Translations under genes and position numbers: made by a program | Notes under the pieces: generated by a model | Told to the model about the DNA's origin: nothing | What the model saw: only the letters and a program-made list of their open reading frames with translations | The model's database searches: none | Origin: Aminobacter anthyllidis | GTDB lineage: Bacteria; Pseudomonadota; Alphaproteobacteria; Rhizobiales; Rhizobiaceae | DNA: 64,000 nt | Direction of reading: 5' to 3' | Assembly: GCF_018555685.1 (NCBI RefSeq) | Contig: NZ_JAFLWW010000001.1 | Coordinates: 62,001 to 126,000 of the forward strand | Part shown: piece after piece, positions 47,981 through 56,945 of the stretch | How positions within the stretch are numbered: position 1 is the stretch's first letter | Layout of the letters: every line of letters starts with the position of its first letter

Positions 47981-48769
47981 ATGAAATCCATCCAGATCGG
48001 CGCCAACACGCTTTCTTATGACGAGACCGGCGAGGGCGAGGTGCTGCTGCTTCTGTCGGGCTGGTGCCAGGACCACCGCCTGTTCAAGACGCTGGCGCCC
48101 GAGCTCGCCAAGACCCATCGCGTCATCCGTCTGGACTGGCGCGGCCATGGCGAGTATCGCGAGCATGACGGCGACTTCGCCACCGACGACCAGGCGTCCG
48201 ATGTCGTCGCTTTCCTCGACAAGATGAACATCGACAAGGTTGTGCCGGTCTCGACCTCGCATGGCGGCTGGGCCAACATCGAGGTGACCGACCGGCTGGG
48301 CACGGCGCGCATCCCGCGCTCGGTTGTGATCGACTGGATCCAGACGACGCCGAACGAAGATTTCTTCCGCATGATCGACCACATCCAGGATCGCACCAAC
48401 TGGGAGAACGGCCGCGGCGACTTCTTCAATTACTGGATCGGCGACACCGAAAACCAGGACATCGTCAATCACGTCAACAGCGAGATGGCTCAGTACAGCT
48501 TCGAGATGTGGGCGCGTTCGGGCCGCGAGATCGGCAAGGCCTACCGCAAGTGGGGCAACCCGATGCAGCGCATGGCGGCGCTGACCGAAAAGCGTCCGAT
48601 CACCCACATCTATTCGCAGCCCTTCGAGCCCGAATACGCCCAGGCTCAGCTCGATTTTGCCGCCGGAAACGCCTGGTATAAGCCCAACAAGCTGCCTGGC
48701 AGGACGCACTTCCCGACGCTCGAGCAGCCCAAGGTGGTGGCCGACACCATCCGCGCCTTCGTCGCCTGA
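47981..48769 (+). CDS. Cofactor-less quinolone 2,4-dioxygenase (HOD/QDO/AqdC type)
   Basis: This alpha/beta-hydrolase-fold protein has 262 residues. Family members cleave 3-hydroxy-4(1H)-quinolones to N-acylanthranilates and CO without metal or cofactor. From memory of Arthrobacter HOD, its triad Ser101-Asp126-His251 maps here to Ser93 (TSHGGW), Asp118 (VVIDWIQ) and His243 (RTHFP), each with a constant offset of eight, and active-site Trp160 maps to Trp152. GWCQDHRLFK, DWRGHG, WARSGREI and THIYSQPFEPEY are also matched. HOD has a second His in its WCHDH motif where this protein has Gln30. The substrate ring is probably a 4-quinolone. Confidence 0.82.
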   Translation: MKSIQIGANTLSYDETGEGEVLLLLSGWCQDHRLFKTLAPELAKTHRVIRLDWRGHGEYREHDGDFATDDQASDVVAFLDKMNIDKVVPVSTSHGGWANIEVTDRLGTARIPRSVVIDWIQTTPNEDFFRMIDHIQDRTNWENGRGDFFNYWIGDTENQDIVNHVNSEMAQYSFEMWARSGREIGKAYRKWGNPMQRMAALTEKRPITHIYSQPFEPEYAQAQLDFAAGNAWYKPNKLPGRTHFPTLEQPKVVADTIRAFVA

Positions 48770-48780
48770 ACCGGAGTCTG

Positions 48781-49656
48781 ATGCGCATGAGCGTGCTTGC
48801 CGAAGAAGCCAACTGGCCGCGCGAAGTCCTCGACCGCGACTATGGCGCGCGGGCTTCCGTGACGCCTGAGGTCTTCGAGGCTGCAATGCGTGATTATCGA
48901 AGCCGCTCCGAGGAGATGCGGAGCCACGCCACGCATGTCGATGTCGTTTATGACGAGCCGAGCGGCCAGACGATCGATATCTATGGCACGGGTGCTACGC
49001 CGCGGCCGGTCTTCGTCTTCATTCATGGCGGCTATTGGCGGATGCTGTCCAAGCAAGATTCCGCCTTCATGGCGGCGATGCTGGCCAAGCAGGGCATTGC
49101 AACCGCTGTCGTCGACTACAGACTGGCTCCCGAGGTCAGCCTTGACGAGATCGTACGCGAAGTGCGCGCCGCCATCGGCTTCCTGTGGAGGACTGGCAAG
49201 GACTACGGCATCGACCCCGATCGCATCCATGTCGGCGGCAGTTCCGCAGGTGGTCACCTCACCGGGGCCGTCCTGAGCAGTGGCTGGCATGAGGGCGAGG
49301 GCGTGCCGGAAGACGTCATCAAGGGCGCGCTGCCGATCAGCGGCCTGTTCCACCTCGCGCCGATTGCAAACTCGTTCGTGCAGGACTGGATCAAGCTGGA
49401 TGCGGCAGCCGCGGAGCGGCTGAGCCCGGCCGCAAACATTGCCAGGGTTGGTTGCCCGATAGTCGTAGCCTATGCCGATGGCGAACCCGACGGGTTCAGG
49501 CGGCAATCGACGGAGTATGACCGGCTCTGGCGCGAGGCCGGCTTTGCCTCGGAGTTGATGCAAATTCCCGGCCGCAACCATTTCGACGTTCTGCTCGACC
49601 TAGCCACCGAGGACACGGTCCTGTCGAAGGCTCTGGTCCGACTGATCAAGGGCTGA
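48781..49656 (+). CDS. Arylformamidase-like alpha/beta hydrolase
   Basis: This 291-residue cytoplasmic hydrolase belongs to the kynurenine formamidase/carboxylesterase group. It has the oxyanion motif HGGYW at residues 82-86, the nucleophile Ser155 in GGSSAGGH, and the His in GRNHFDVL. The ATG at 48781 follows GGAG. N-formylanthranilate or another N-acylanthranilate is the direct product of HOD-type enzymes, so this gene, 11 bases after the dioxygenase gene, is well placed to release the free amino acid. This matches the role of AqdA or Amq in quinolone degradation. The substrate is inferred from context. Confidence 0.78.
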   Translation: MRMSVLAEEANWPREVLDRDYGARASVTPEVFEAAMRDYRSRSEEMRSHATHVDVVYDEPSGQTIDIYGTGATPRPVFVFIHGGYWRMLSKQDSAFMAAMLAKQGIATAVVDYRLAPEVSLDEIVREVRAAIGFLWRTGKDYGIDPDRIHVGGSSAGGHLTGAVLSSGWHEGEGVPEDVIKGALPISGLFHLAPIANSFVQDWIKLDAAAAERLSPAANIARVGCPIVVAYADGEPDGFRRQSTEYDRLWREAGFASELMQIPGRNHFDVLLDLATEDTVLSKALVRLIKG

Positions 49657-49659
49657 ACG

Positions 49660-50571
49660 TCAAGCCGTTTCGCGCGGCGTCAGCTGCTGCGCGTAGCGGC
49701 GCACGACGGCGGCGAAGGCAGAGACTGCCGGCGAGACCGAGCGGCCGGTGGCGTGGATCAGTGACACTTCGCGCGATATTGTCGGCTCGGCCAGTGGCTT
49801 GCCGGCGACTTTCCTGAAGCGCGCCGCCGCCAGCGCATAGGTGGGCAGCACGGCGATGCCGAGGCCTGCCTCGACAAGGGCGATCGCCGTCGTCACCTGC
49901 GTCACCTCAAAGACCGGCTTGAACGGGATCTGCGCCATCTCGAAGCCGACTTCGACAAGCAGCCGGATGCCGCTGTCTCGGGTCAGCGTGATCAGCGGCT
50001 GTTCCGCCAGACCAGCCCATTTGACTGTGTCCGCACCGTAAAACGAGCTCCGGTGGTCGCAGAACAGCATCAGGCTGTCACGCACCAGAGATAGCCGCTC
50101 GATGCCGTCCTCGGCCGGCGAGAAGGTGCCGAGGCCGCAATCGGCCTGGCCGCTGCGCACGCTTTCAACGATCTGCTCGGTGCCGACGTCGGCGAGCTGC
50201 ACCGATATCCCCGGATAGCTCCTCTGGAACTCGGCGATGGCCTGCGGCAGCACGACCGAGGCGAGCAGCGGCGGGGCGGCGATGCGCAGGCGTCCGCGTC
50301 GGCGTTCGGCCAGCATGTGCACGCCTTCGACGGCATGCTCCAGCTCTTCGATCACCTTGGTTGCGGAGTTCTGAAACTCGCGTCCAGCATCGGTCAGTTC
50401 GACCCGGCGCGTGGTGCGGTCGAACAGGCGCACCGACAATTCCGCTTCGAGATCACGGATTGCCTGCGACAGCGCCGGCTGCGCGGTTCCAAGCCGCTTC
50501 GAGGCGCGCGAAAAGCTGCCGAGCTCGGCGACCGCCAGGAACTGCTGGATCTGCTTGATCGTGATCTTCAC
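49660..50571 (-). CDS. LysR-family transcriptional regulator (second of two)
   Basis: This LysR protein has 303 residues from the GTG at 50571, six bases after GGAG. The winged helix is IKQIQQFLAVAELGSFSRASKRLGTAQPALSQAIRDLEAELSVRLFDRTTRRVELT and the effector domain begins RLRIAAPPLLASVVLPQAIAEF. It is unrelated beyond family to the first LysR gene. It is divergent from the aldehyde dehydrogenase gene with a perfect palindrome between, and it splits the plus-strand catabolic genes into an upper (46.8-49.7 kb) and a lower (50.8-60.2 kb) operon, which suggests separate inducers. Confidence 0.88.
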   Translation of the reverse strand: MKITIKQIQQFLAVAELGSFSRASKRLGTAQPALSQAIRDLEAELSVRLFDRTTRRVELTDAGREFQNSATKVIEELEHAVEGVHMLAERRRGRLRIAAPPLLASVVLPQAIAEFQRSYPGISVQLADVGTEQIVESVRSGQADCGLGTFSPAEDGIERLSLVRDSLMLFCDHRSSFYGADTVKWAGLAEQPLITLTRDSGIRLLVEVGFEMAQIPFKPVFEVTQVTTAIALVEAGLGIAVLPTYALAAARFRKVAGKPLAEPTISREVSLIHATGRSVSPAVSAFAAVVRRYAQQLTPRETA

Positions 50572-50645
50572 GGCGGTCTCCGTGGCGCAGGCCCCGAACG
50601 GCACAGCTTTTCGTTGGATGCTGACTTATACAGAAAACAGTCTTA

Positions 50646-50660
50646 ATTTATCAGATAAAT
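50646..50660. promoter_or_regulatory. 15-bp palindrome, candidate LysR operator of the lower operon
   Basis: ATTTATC-A-GATAAAT is a perfect odd-centred palindrome in an AT-rich island between the second LysR gene and the aldehyde dehydrogenase gene. It lies 75 bases before the LysR start and 105 bases before the dehydrogenase ATG. Its position suits a shared operator for divergent promoters. Confidence 0.55.
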
Positions 50661-50764
50661 CCATCTTGTCGATATATTGGTTTCCGTCGATGTTGTGCCC
50701 ACGACGACACGGGCTGCTGCCCGCACTGTCGAATTTGATGCCAATTGCGAAGCCGAGGCGACCG

Positions 50765-52198
50765 ATGTCCAACTACCCCGATCTCCAGCTTTATATCGGC
50801 GGCGCCTGGCGGCGGACGGCGGAAACGCTGCCTGTCATCAACCCGGCCGACGAGAGCGTGATCGGCGCGGTTCCGGTGGCATCCACCCACGACCTCGATG
50901 CGGCTCTCGAAGCTGCCGAACGCGGCTTTGCCGTCTGGCGCAAGACCTCGCCCGCCCGCCGCGCCGAGGTGCTGCGCAAGGCAGCGGCGCTTCTGCGCGA
51001 GCGCATCGACGAGATCGCCAGGGACATCACCCGCGAACACGGCAAGCCGTTCCAGCAGGCGCGCCTCGAAGTGATCCGCGGTGCCGAGTTCTTCGAATGG
51101 GATGCCGGCGAAGCGCAGCGGACCTATGGCCGCGTCATCCCGAGCGAGCCTGGCATCCGCTACATCGTCCATCACCAGCCGATCGGCACGGTGGCGGCGT
51201 TTTCGCCGTGGAACTTCCCGATGAGCCAGCCGGCACGCAAGATCGCCGGTGCGCTGGCCGCCGGATGTTCGATCATCATCAAGGCCGCCGAAGAGACGCC
51301 GGCAGGCTGCCTCCACATCGCCCGTGCGTTCCATGATGCCGGTCTTCCGGCTGGCGTGCTCAACCTCGTTTTCGGCATCCCTTCGCAGATTTCGGAGTAT
51401 CTCATCCCGCAGGAGCAGGTGCGCCTGATCGCCTTCACCGGTTCGACGGCGGTCGGCAGGACGCTCACCGGCCTCGCTTCCCACTATGTGAAGCCGACGC
51501 TTATGGAACTTGGCGGCCACGCTCCGGTCATCGTCTGCGACGACGCCGATCCGGTTAAGGCCGGCATCGCCTCGGCCATCCGCAAGGTGCGCAATTCCGG
51601 CCAGGTCTGCACCTCGCCGACCCGCTTCTTCGTCCACGAGAAGGTCTACAAGTCGTTCACTGAGGCCTTCATCGAGCGTGCCCGCGCCGTGAAGGTCGGC
51701 AACGGCCTGGAAGAAGGTATCGAGATGGGGCCGGTGGCCAACCATCGACGCGTCGAGGCAATGGAAATGCTGGTCGCGGATGCCGTCTCGAAGGGCGCCA
51801 AGCTCCTGCTCGGCGGCGAACGCCCGCGCAACAGCGGCTACTTCTATCCGCCGACGATCCTCGCCGATCTGCCTGACAATGCCCGCGTCATGCGCGAGGA
51901 GCCGTTCGGCCCGCTGGCGGTGATCAATCCCGTTTCCTCGCTTGAAGAGGCGATCGAGAAGGCGAATGGCGTGCCCTTCGGCCTTGCCGCCTACGCCTTC
52001 ACCAACTCGGCCGCCAATGTCGACCAGATCACCGATGACCTGGAAGCCGGCAACGTCTCGATCAACACGCTTGAGGCATCGGTTGCCGAGACGCCGTTCG
52101 GCGGCGTCAAGGAGAGCGGTTTCGGTCGCGAGGGCGGTGTCGAAGGCATCCTGCACTACATGGTGGCCAAGAACGTCTCGCACCGCATGGCGATCTAA
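50765..52198 (+). CDS. NAD(P)-dependent aldehyde dehydrogenase
   Basis: This ALDH-superfamily enzyme has 477 residues from the ATG at 50765, six bases after GAGG. The active site has the Asn in SPWNFPMSQ, the catalytic Glu in LMELGGHAP and the Cys in RNSGQVCTSPTRFFV; FTGSTAVGRTL binds the cofactor. It most resembles the succinate-semialdehyde dehydrogenase/GabD branch. In this operon it could oxidise the ring-cleavage semialdehyde or a C3 semialdehyde released by the next enzyme. It is the first gene of the lower operon. Confidence 0.88.
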   Translation: MSNYPDLQLYIGGAWRRTAETLPVINPADESVIGAVPVASTHDLDAALEAAERGFAVWRKTSPARRAEVLRKAAALLRERIDEIARDITREHGKPFQQARLEVIRGAEFFEWDAGEAQRTYGRVIPSEPGIRYIVHHQPIGTVAAFSPWNFPMSQPARKIAGALAAGCSIIIKAAEETPAGCLHIARAFHDAGLPAGVLNLVFGIPSQISEYLIPQEQVRLIAFTGSTAVGRTLTGLASHYVKPTLMELGGHAPVIVCDDADPVKAGIASAIRKVRNSGQVCTSPTRFFVHEKVYKSFTEAFIERARAVKVGNGLEEGIEMGPVANHRRVEAMEMLVADAVSKGAKLLLGGERPRNSGYFYPPTILADLPDNARVMREEPFGPLAVINPVSSLEEAIEKANGVPFGLAAYAFTNSAANVDQITDDLEAGNVSINTLEASVAETPFGGVKESGFGREGGVEGILHYMVAKNVSHRMAI

Positions 52199-52243
52199 CC
52201 GAAGCTCGCAAACGCCGACTGGCCCCTCGGAAAAGGCAATTCG

Positions 52244-53203
52244 ATGAAATACGACAAGAAGACCGCCAAGGCCCATTCGAGGGCGACGATGAAGGGCATC
52301 TGGGCCGCCGGCCTGATGCCGTTCAAAGATGATCTGTCGATCGACGAAGACGGCTTCCGCAGCAACATTGACCACTGGATCGGCGACCTCGGCATCGACG
52401 GCTTCTTTATCGCCGGCAAGCAGGGCGAGTTCTTCTCGATGTCGCTGGACGAGCGCAAGCGCAGCTTCGACCTGGCGGTCGACGCCTGCGCCGGCCGCGC
52501 CCAGACCATCATGTCCTGCTCGGACCAGAACATGGACGTGGTCATCGACCTCGCCAAGCATGCCCAGAAATGCGGCGCCGACTATATCGTCGTGCACGCG
52601 CCGATCCTGCACTTCTTCAAGCAGCAGGACGAGACGCTTCTCAACTACTACCGCACCATCGCCGACAAGGTCGACATCGGCATCGCGCTCTGGAGCCATC
52701 CCGACAGCGGCTACCTGATGAGCCCCGAGCTGTGCAACAAGCTCGCCGACATCGAAAATGTCGTCGCCATCAAATACTCGGTGCCGCGCCCGATGTACAA
52801 GGAGCTGACGGCGCTCGCGGGCGACCGCATCCTCGTCAGCACGGCCTCGGAAGAGGAGTGGCTGGACAACATCCTCGAGCTCAACTGGCAGCTCTATCTG
52901 TGCTCGTCGCCGCCCTATCTGATCCAGACCAAATACGATCGCCGCATGCGCGAATACACCGACCTTACCTTATCAGGCAAAGCCGAGGAAGCCCGCCGCA
53001 TTCGCGACAGCCTCGATCCGGTGCGCGCCGCGCTCAAGGACACGCGACCGGCCGAGAAGCCGCATTCGCACCAGAAGTACTGGCAGGAGCTGCTGGGGCA
53101 GGCGGGTGGACGGGTGCGCCCGCCGCTGCTGGAACTCACCGAGGCGGAGAAGCGCGCCACCCGTGCGGCTTTCGAGGCCTGCGGCCTGAAAACCACCGCC
53201 TGA
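52244..53203 (+). CDS. DHDPS/NAL-superfamily lyase, candidate hydratase-aldolase
   Basis: This 319-residue class I aldolase-type protein has the Schiff-base Lys177 in VVAIKYSVP and a GKQGEF motif (residues 58-63) in place of the GTTGE loop. The canonical catalytic Tyr of DHDPS (in PYY) is absent; the position reads HAPILHF. The superfamily includes NahE/PhdJ hydratase-aldolases, which hydrate and then retro-aldol-cleave unsaturated 2-oxo acids from aromatic ring fission. Its place between an aldehyde dehydrogenase gene and a ring-cleaving dioxygenase gene suggests such a role on the 3-hydroxyanthranilate ring-fission product. This is inference. Confidence 0.8.
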   Translation: MKYDKKTAKAHSRATMKGIWAAGLMPFKDDLSIDEDGFRSNIDHWIGDLGIDGFFIAGKQGEFFSMSLDERKRSFDLAVDACAGRAQTIMSCSDQNMDVVIDLAKHAQKCGADYIVVHAPILHFFKQQDETLLNYYRTIADKVDIGIALWSHPDSGYLMSPELCNKLADIENVVAIKYSVPRPMYKELTALAGDRILVSTASEEEWLDNILELNWQLYLCSSPPYLIQTKYDRRMREYTDLTLSGKAEEARRIRDSLDPVRAALKDTRPAEKPHSHQKYWQELLGQAGGRVRPPLLELTEAEKRATRAAFEACGLKTTA

Positions 53204-53794
<591 letters not shown>

Positions 53795-53798
53795 GCGC

Positions 53799-54761
53799 AT
53801 GAAGGCAATCAGGCGACATATCGAGGGAATCGGCATCGAACTGGAGCAGCTTCTGGCTGGTCCCGTCGTGGTGACCTGCATTCCCGACATGGCCAATGTC
53901 GCCTGGCCGGCGAGGGCGATCTTCGCGGGGCTTTCCCGCGCGGACCTTGAAGCTGCTTTCAGGCGTTCGCCTGCAGGCACCGTCGATCCCGAGGGCGAGA
54001 CGGTCGCGCTCAGCTTCAACTGCTACGTCATTGAGACACCCGACTATGTTGCGCTGATCGACGGCGGCATTGGCGACGGCAAGGAGCGGCCGCATCGGCC
54101 GGCCTGGCATCGCCGCGAGACGAAGTTCCTCGACACGCTCGCCGCGATCGGCATTTCGCCCGAGCGCGTCGACATCGTCATCAACACGCATCTGCACGCC
54201 GATCATGTCGGCTGGAACACAAGGCGGGAAGGCGAGACCTGGCGGCCGACCTTTCCCAATGCGCGCTACGTCGTCGCCGAAACCGAGCTTGCCCACTGGA
54301 CCAACGTCCACGAGGCTTCGGTCGACGGCAACACGCTGCATGGTGCCTTCGCGGACAGCGTGTTGCCCATTATCCGGTCCGTCGGCTTCGATGCGGTGGC
54401 ATCGGATGCCGAGATCGCGCCGGGGCTGCGGCTGAAGCCGGCGCCGGGGCACTCGCCCGGCATGGTGGTCGTTGCGCTCGACACCGGCGAGGGCGAGGTG
54501 CTGTTCCTGGCCGACGCGGTTCATCATCCGCTGCAGCTCGGCGACGACGCCATCGTCTGCAACTTCTGCGAAGACCCGATCCTCGCGCGTTCGACGCGGA
54601 TCGGCCTGCTCGGTGCGGCAGCAGCCAGGGGCACCGTGCTCGCGCCCTACCATTTTCCCGCCCCTGTCTTCGGCCGGCTGACGGCAGAGGCGGCCTCGTT
54701 CCGGTTCGTGCCTCTCCAGATCGATGCACCCGGCCAGCCGGCACCTAACAATGCGCGCTGA
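53799..54761 (+). CDS. Metallo-beta-lactamase-fold hydrolase
   Basis: This 320-residue hydrolase starts four bases after the dioxygenase stop with no obvious ribosome site, suggesting coupling. The two-metal motif is VINTHLHADHVGWN, followed by GHSPGM and, later, LADAVHH, giving the usual His and Asp ligands. An N-terminal extension of about 70 residues precedes the MBL core, which begins NCYVIETPDYVALIDGG. Related enzymes open lactones or hydrolyse esters and amides; 4-pyridoxolactonase is a catabolic example of the fold. Here it may act on a lactone, lactam or enamine intermediate of the pathway. The substrate is unknown. Confidence 0.82.
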   Translation: MKAIRRHIEGIGIELEQLLAGPVVVTCIPDMANVAWPARAIFAGLSRADLEAAFRRSPAGTVDPEGETVALSFNCYVIETPDYVALIDGGIGDGKERPHRPAWHRRETKFLDTLAAIGISPERVDIVINTHLHADHVGWNTRREGETWRPTFPNARYVVAETELAHWTNVHEASVDGNTLHGAFADSVLPIIRSVGFDAVASDAEIAPGLRLKPAPGHSPGMVVVALDTGEGEVLFLADAVHHPLQLGDDAIVCNFCEDPILARSTRIGLLGAAAARGTVLAPYHFPAPVFGRLTAEAASFRFVPLQIDAPGQPAPNNAR

Positions 54762-54788
54762 AATGCGCCGACCAGAGGAGAACTGACG

Positions 54789-55952
54789 ATGAATTTGAGG
54801 AAAGCGTTTCTTGCCGCATCGGTCGCAGCACTTGCGACGTTTCCGGCGTTTGCCGCCGATCCGGTCAAGATCGGCATGATCACCACGCTGTCGGGCCCGG
54901 CCGGCTATCTCGGCCAGGACATCCGCGACGGCTTCATGCTGGCGATGGAAGACGGCAAGCTTGGCGGCGTGCCCGTCGAGCTTGTGGTCGAGGATGACGG
55001 CCTGAAGCCGGGGCAGGGCAAGCAGATTGCCGAGCGGTTCCTTGGCGAGGAAGGCATCAAGCTGTTTACCGGCATCGTCTTCTCCAATGTCGCCGGCGCA
55101 ACCGTTCCCGATATCGTCGACAACGACGCCTTCTATGTCAGCCCCAATGCCGCGCCCTCGAACATGGCCGGCAAGGAGTGCAACCAGAACTATTTCGTCG
55201 TTTCCTGGCAGAACGACTCCCTGCATGAAAGTGCCGGCCAGAACGCCACCAATCTCGGCTACAAGAAGGCCTTCGTGCTGGCCCCGAACTACCAGGCTGG
55301 CAAGGACGCCATCGCCGGCTTCAAGCGCTACTTCAAGGGCGAGATCGCGGGCGAAATCTACACCCGGCTTGACCAGACCGATTTCGCGGCGGAACTCGCC
55401 CAGGTCCGCGCCGCCAAGCCTGACGTTGTGTTCCAGTTCCATCCGGGCGGCCTCGGCATCACCTTCCTGCGCCAGTACGAGCAGGCCGGCCTGATGAAGG
55501 AAATCCCGATGGTGGTGGCCGAGCCGTCGATGGATGGCGTGACGCTCGCTGCCGTCGGCGACGCGGCCATCGGCCTCAACGTGACGAGCCATTGGAACTC
55601 CGACTTCGACAACGCCGCCAACAAGAAGTTCATGGAAGACTGGAACAAGGCCTACAACCGTCCCGTGACCTATTACGCCAGCCAGGGCTATGACGCAGCC
55701 CTTGCCTATGCCTCGGCGCTGAAGGCCACCAGCGGCAGCCTCGATGATGCCGATGCTTTCCGCGCAGCACTGCGCAAGGCTAATTTCGAATCCGTGCGCG
55801 GCAAGTTCGCCTTCGGCACCAACCAGCATCCGGTCCAGGATTGGTATGCGCTCAAGGTTGAGAAGGGCGAGGACGGCAAGCCCTTCCTGAAGACCGTTGG
55901 CGACATCCTCAAGGACCATGGCGACGCCTACGCGGCCGATTGCAAGATGTAG
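54789..55952 (+). CDS. Liv-type (HAAT) ABC substrate-binding protein of the catabolic operon
   Basis: This periplasmic binding protein has 387 residues with a signal peptide (MNLRKAFLAASVAALATFPAFA). The start has AGAGGAG upstream. The core reads KIGMITTLSGPAGYLGQDIRDGF and APNYQAGKDAIAGFKRYFKGE, nearly identical to the paralogue at 44126-45301. The family binds hydrophobic amino acids and aromatic acids. It is followed by two permease and two ATPase genes, so the importer is complete, and its place between the catabolic enzymes and the dehydrogenase indicates that it brings in the growth substrate. Confidence 0.92.
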   Translation: MNLRKAFLAASVAALATFPAFAADPVKIGMITTLSGPAGYLGQDIRDGFMLAMEDGKLGGVPVELVVEDDGLKPGQGKQIAERFLGEEGIKLFTGIVFSNVAGATVPDIVDNDAFYVSPNAAPSNMAGKECNQNYFVVSWQNDSLHESAGQNATNLGYKKAFVLAPNYQAGKDAIAGFKRYFKGEIAGEIYTRLDQTDFAAELAQVRAAKPDVVFQFHPGGLGITFLRQYEQAGLMKEIPMVVAEPSMDGVTLAAVGDAAIGLNVTSHWNSDFDNAANKKFMEDWNKAYNRPVTYYASQGYDAALAYASALKATSGSLDDADAFRAALRKANFESVRGKFAFGTNQHPVQDWYALKVEKGEDGKPFLKTVGDILKDHGDAYAADCKM

Positions 55953-56029
55953 TTCGACCAGTTCGCTGTGGCGGGCGGCAACATTGCCGCTCGCTCCCCC
56001 TTTAGGTCTTCCAATCGAAGCGACAGGCG

Positions 56030-56944
56030 ATGACGCTCTTCCTCGAACAGATGCTCAATGGCGTGCAATTCGGCGTCATGCTTTTTCTGCTGGCAGCCGG
56101 CTTGACGCTGATCTTCGGCATCATGGGCGTCATCAACCTGGCGCATGGCTCGATCTACATGATCGGCGCCTATGCCGGCACGTGGGTCGCCGCGGAGACC
56201 GGCTCGTTCTGGCTCGGCATTCCCGCGGCGCTTGCGGCGGCCGCGATATCGGGCGTGGCGATCGAATTTCTCGTCGTGCGCAGGCTCTACCAGCGCGATC
56301 ATCTTGACCAGGTGCTCGCCACCTTCGGCCTGATCCTGATTTTCAACCAGACGATTACCATCCTGTTCGGACGCCAGCCGCTGTTCGTGTCGATGCCGGC
56401 CCTGCTTGACGGTTCGGTCGAATTGCTGCCGGGCCTGTTCTATCCGATCTACCGCCTCGCCATCATCGCCGTTGGCCTGCTGGTTGCCGTGGGGCTCTAT
56501 TTGCTCATCAACAAGACCCGTATCGGCATGCTGGTTCGCGCCGGCTCGACCAACCGCGAAATGGTGCGCGCGCTCGGCGTCGACATCCGGCTGCTCTACA
56601 CGCTGGTCTTCGGCCTCGGCGCGCTGCTCGCCGGTCTCGCCGGCTTCATGGCCGGCCCGATCCTCGCCGTGCAGGTCGGCATGGGCGAGCAGATACTGAT
56701 CACCACCTTCGTCGTCGTGGTCATAGGCGGCGTCGGCTCGATCCGCGGCGCGTTCTTCGCCAGCCTCATCCTCGGCATCGTCGATACCGGCCTGCGCGCC
56801 TACCTGCCAGGCCTGCTGCGCCAGGTCATGGTTGGCCCCGAGGCCGACGCGCTCGGCGCGGGCATCTCCTCGATGGGCATCTACCTTTTGATGGCGATCG
56901 TGCTTCTGATCCGGCCGAAAGGCCTCTTCATCCGAAATTCCTGA
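56030..56944 (+). CDS. Liv-type ABC permease (LivH-like)
   Basis: This inner-membrane permease has 304 residues and about eight membrane spans. The family segments are QMLNGVQFGVMLFLLAAGLTLIFGIMGVINLAHGS, typical of LivH, and VVVIGGVGSIRGAF near the C-terminus, which includes the cytoplasmic coupling region. The ATG is 77 bases after the binding-protein stop and has AGGCG upstream. It works with the second permease encoded immediately downstream. Confidence 0.93.
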   Translation: MTLFLEQMLNGVQFGVMLFLLAAGLTLIFGIMGVINLAHGSIYMIGAYAGTWVAAETGSFWLGIPAALAAAAISGVAIEFLVVRRLYQRDHLDQVLATFGLILIFNQTITILFGRQPLFVSMPALLDGSVELLPGLFYPIYRLAIIAVGLLVAVGLYLLINKTRIGMLVRAGSTNREMVRALGVDIRLLYTLVFGLGALLAGLAGFMAGPILAVQVGMGEQILITTFVVVVIGGVGSIRGAFFASLILGIVDTGLRAYLPGLLRQVMVGPEADALGAGISSMGIYLLMAIVLLIRPKGLFIRNS

Positions 56945-56945
56945 G

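Noticed and set aside
46777-49656. Vitamin B6 degradation locus
   Set aside because: Only the monooxygenase resembles that pathway. The neighbouring hydrolase is HOD-like rather than a 2-(acetamidomethylene)succinate hydrolase, and no other B6 genes are present.
50651-52699. 682-codon open frame antisense to the aldehyde dehydrogenase gene
   Set aside because: Shadow of a high-GC coding region; no ribosome site or family motif.
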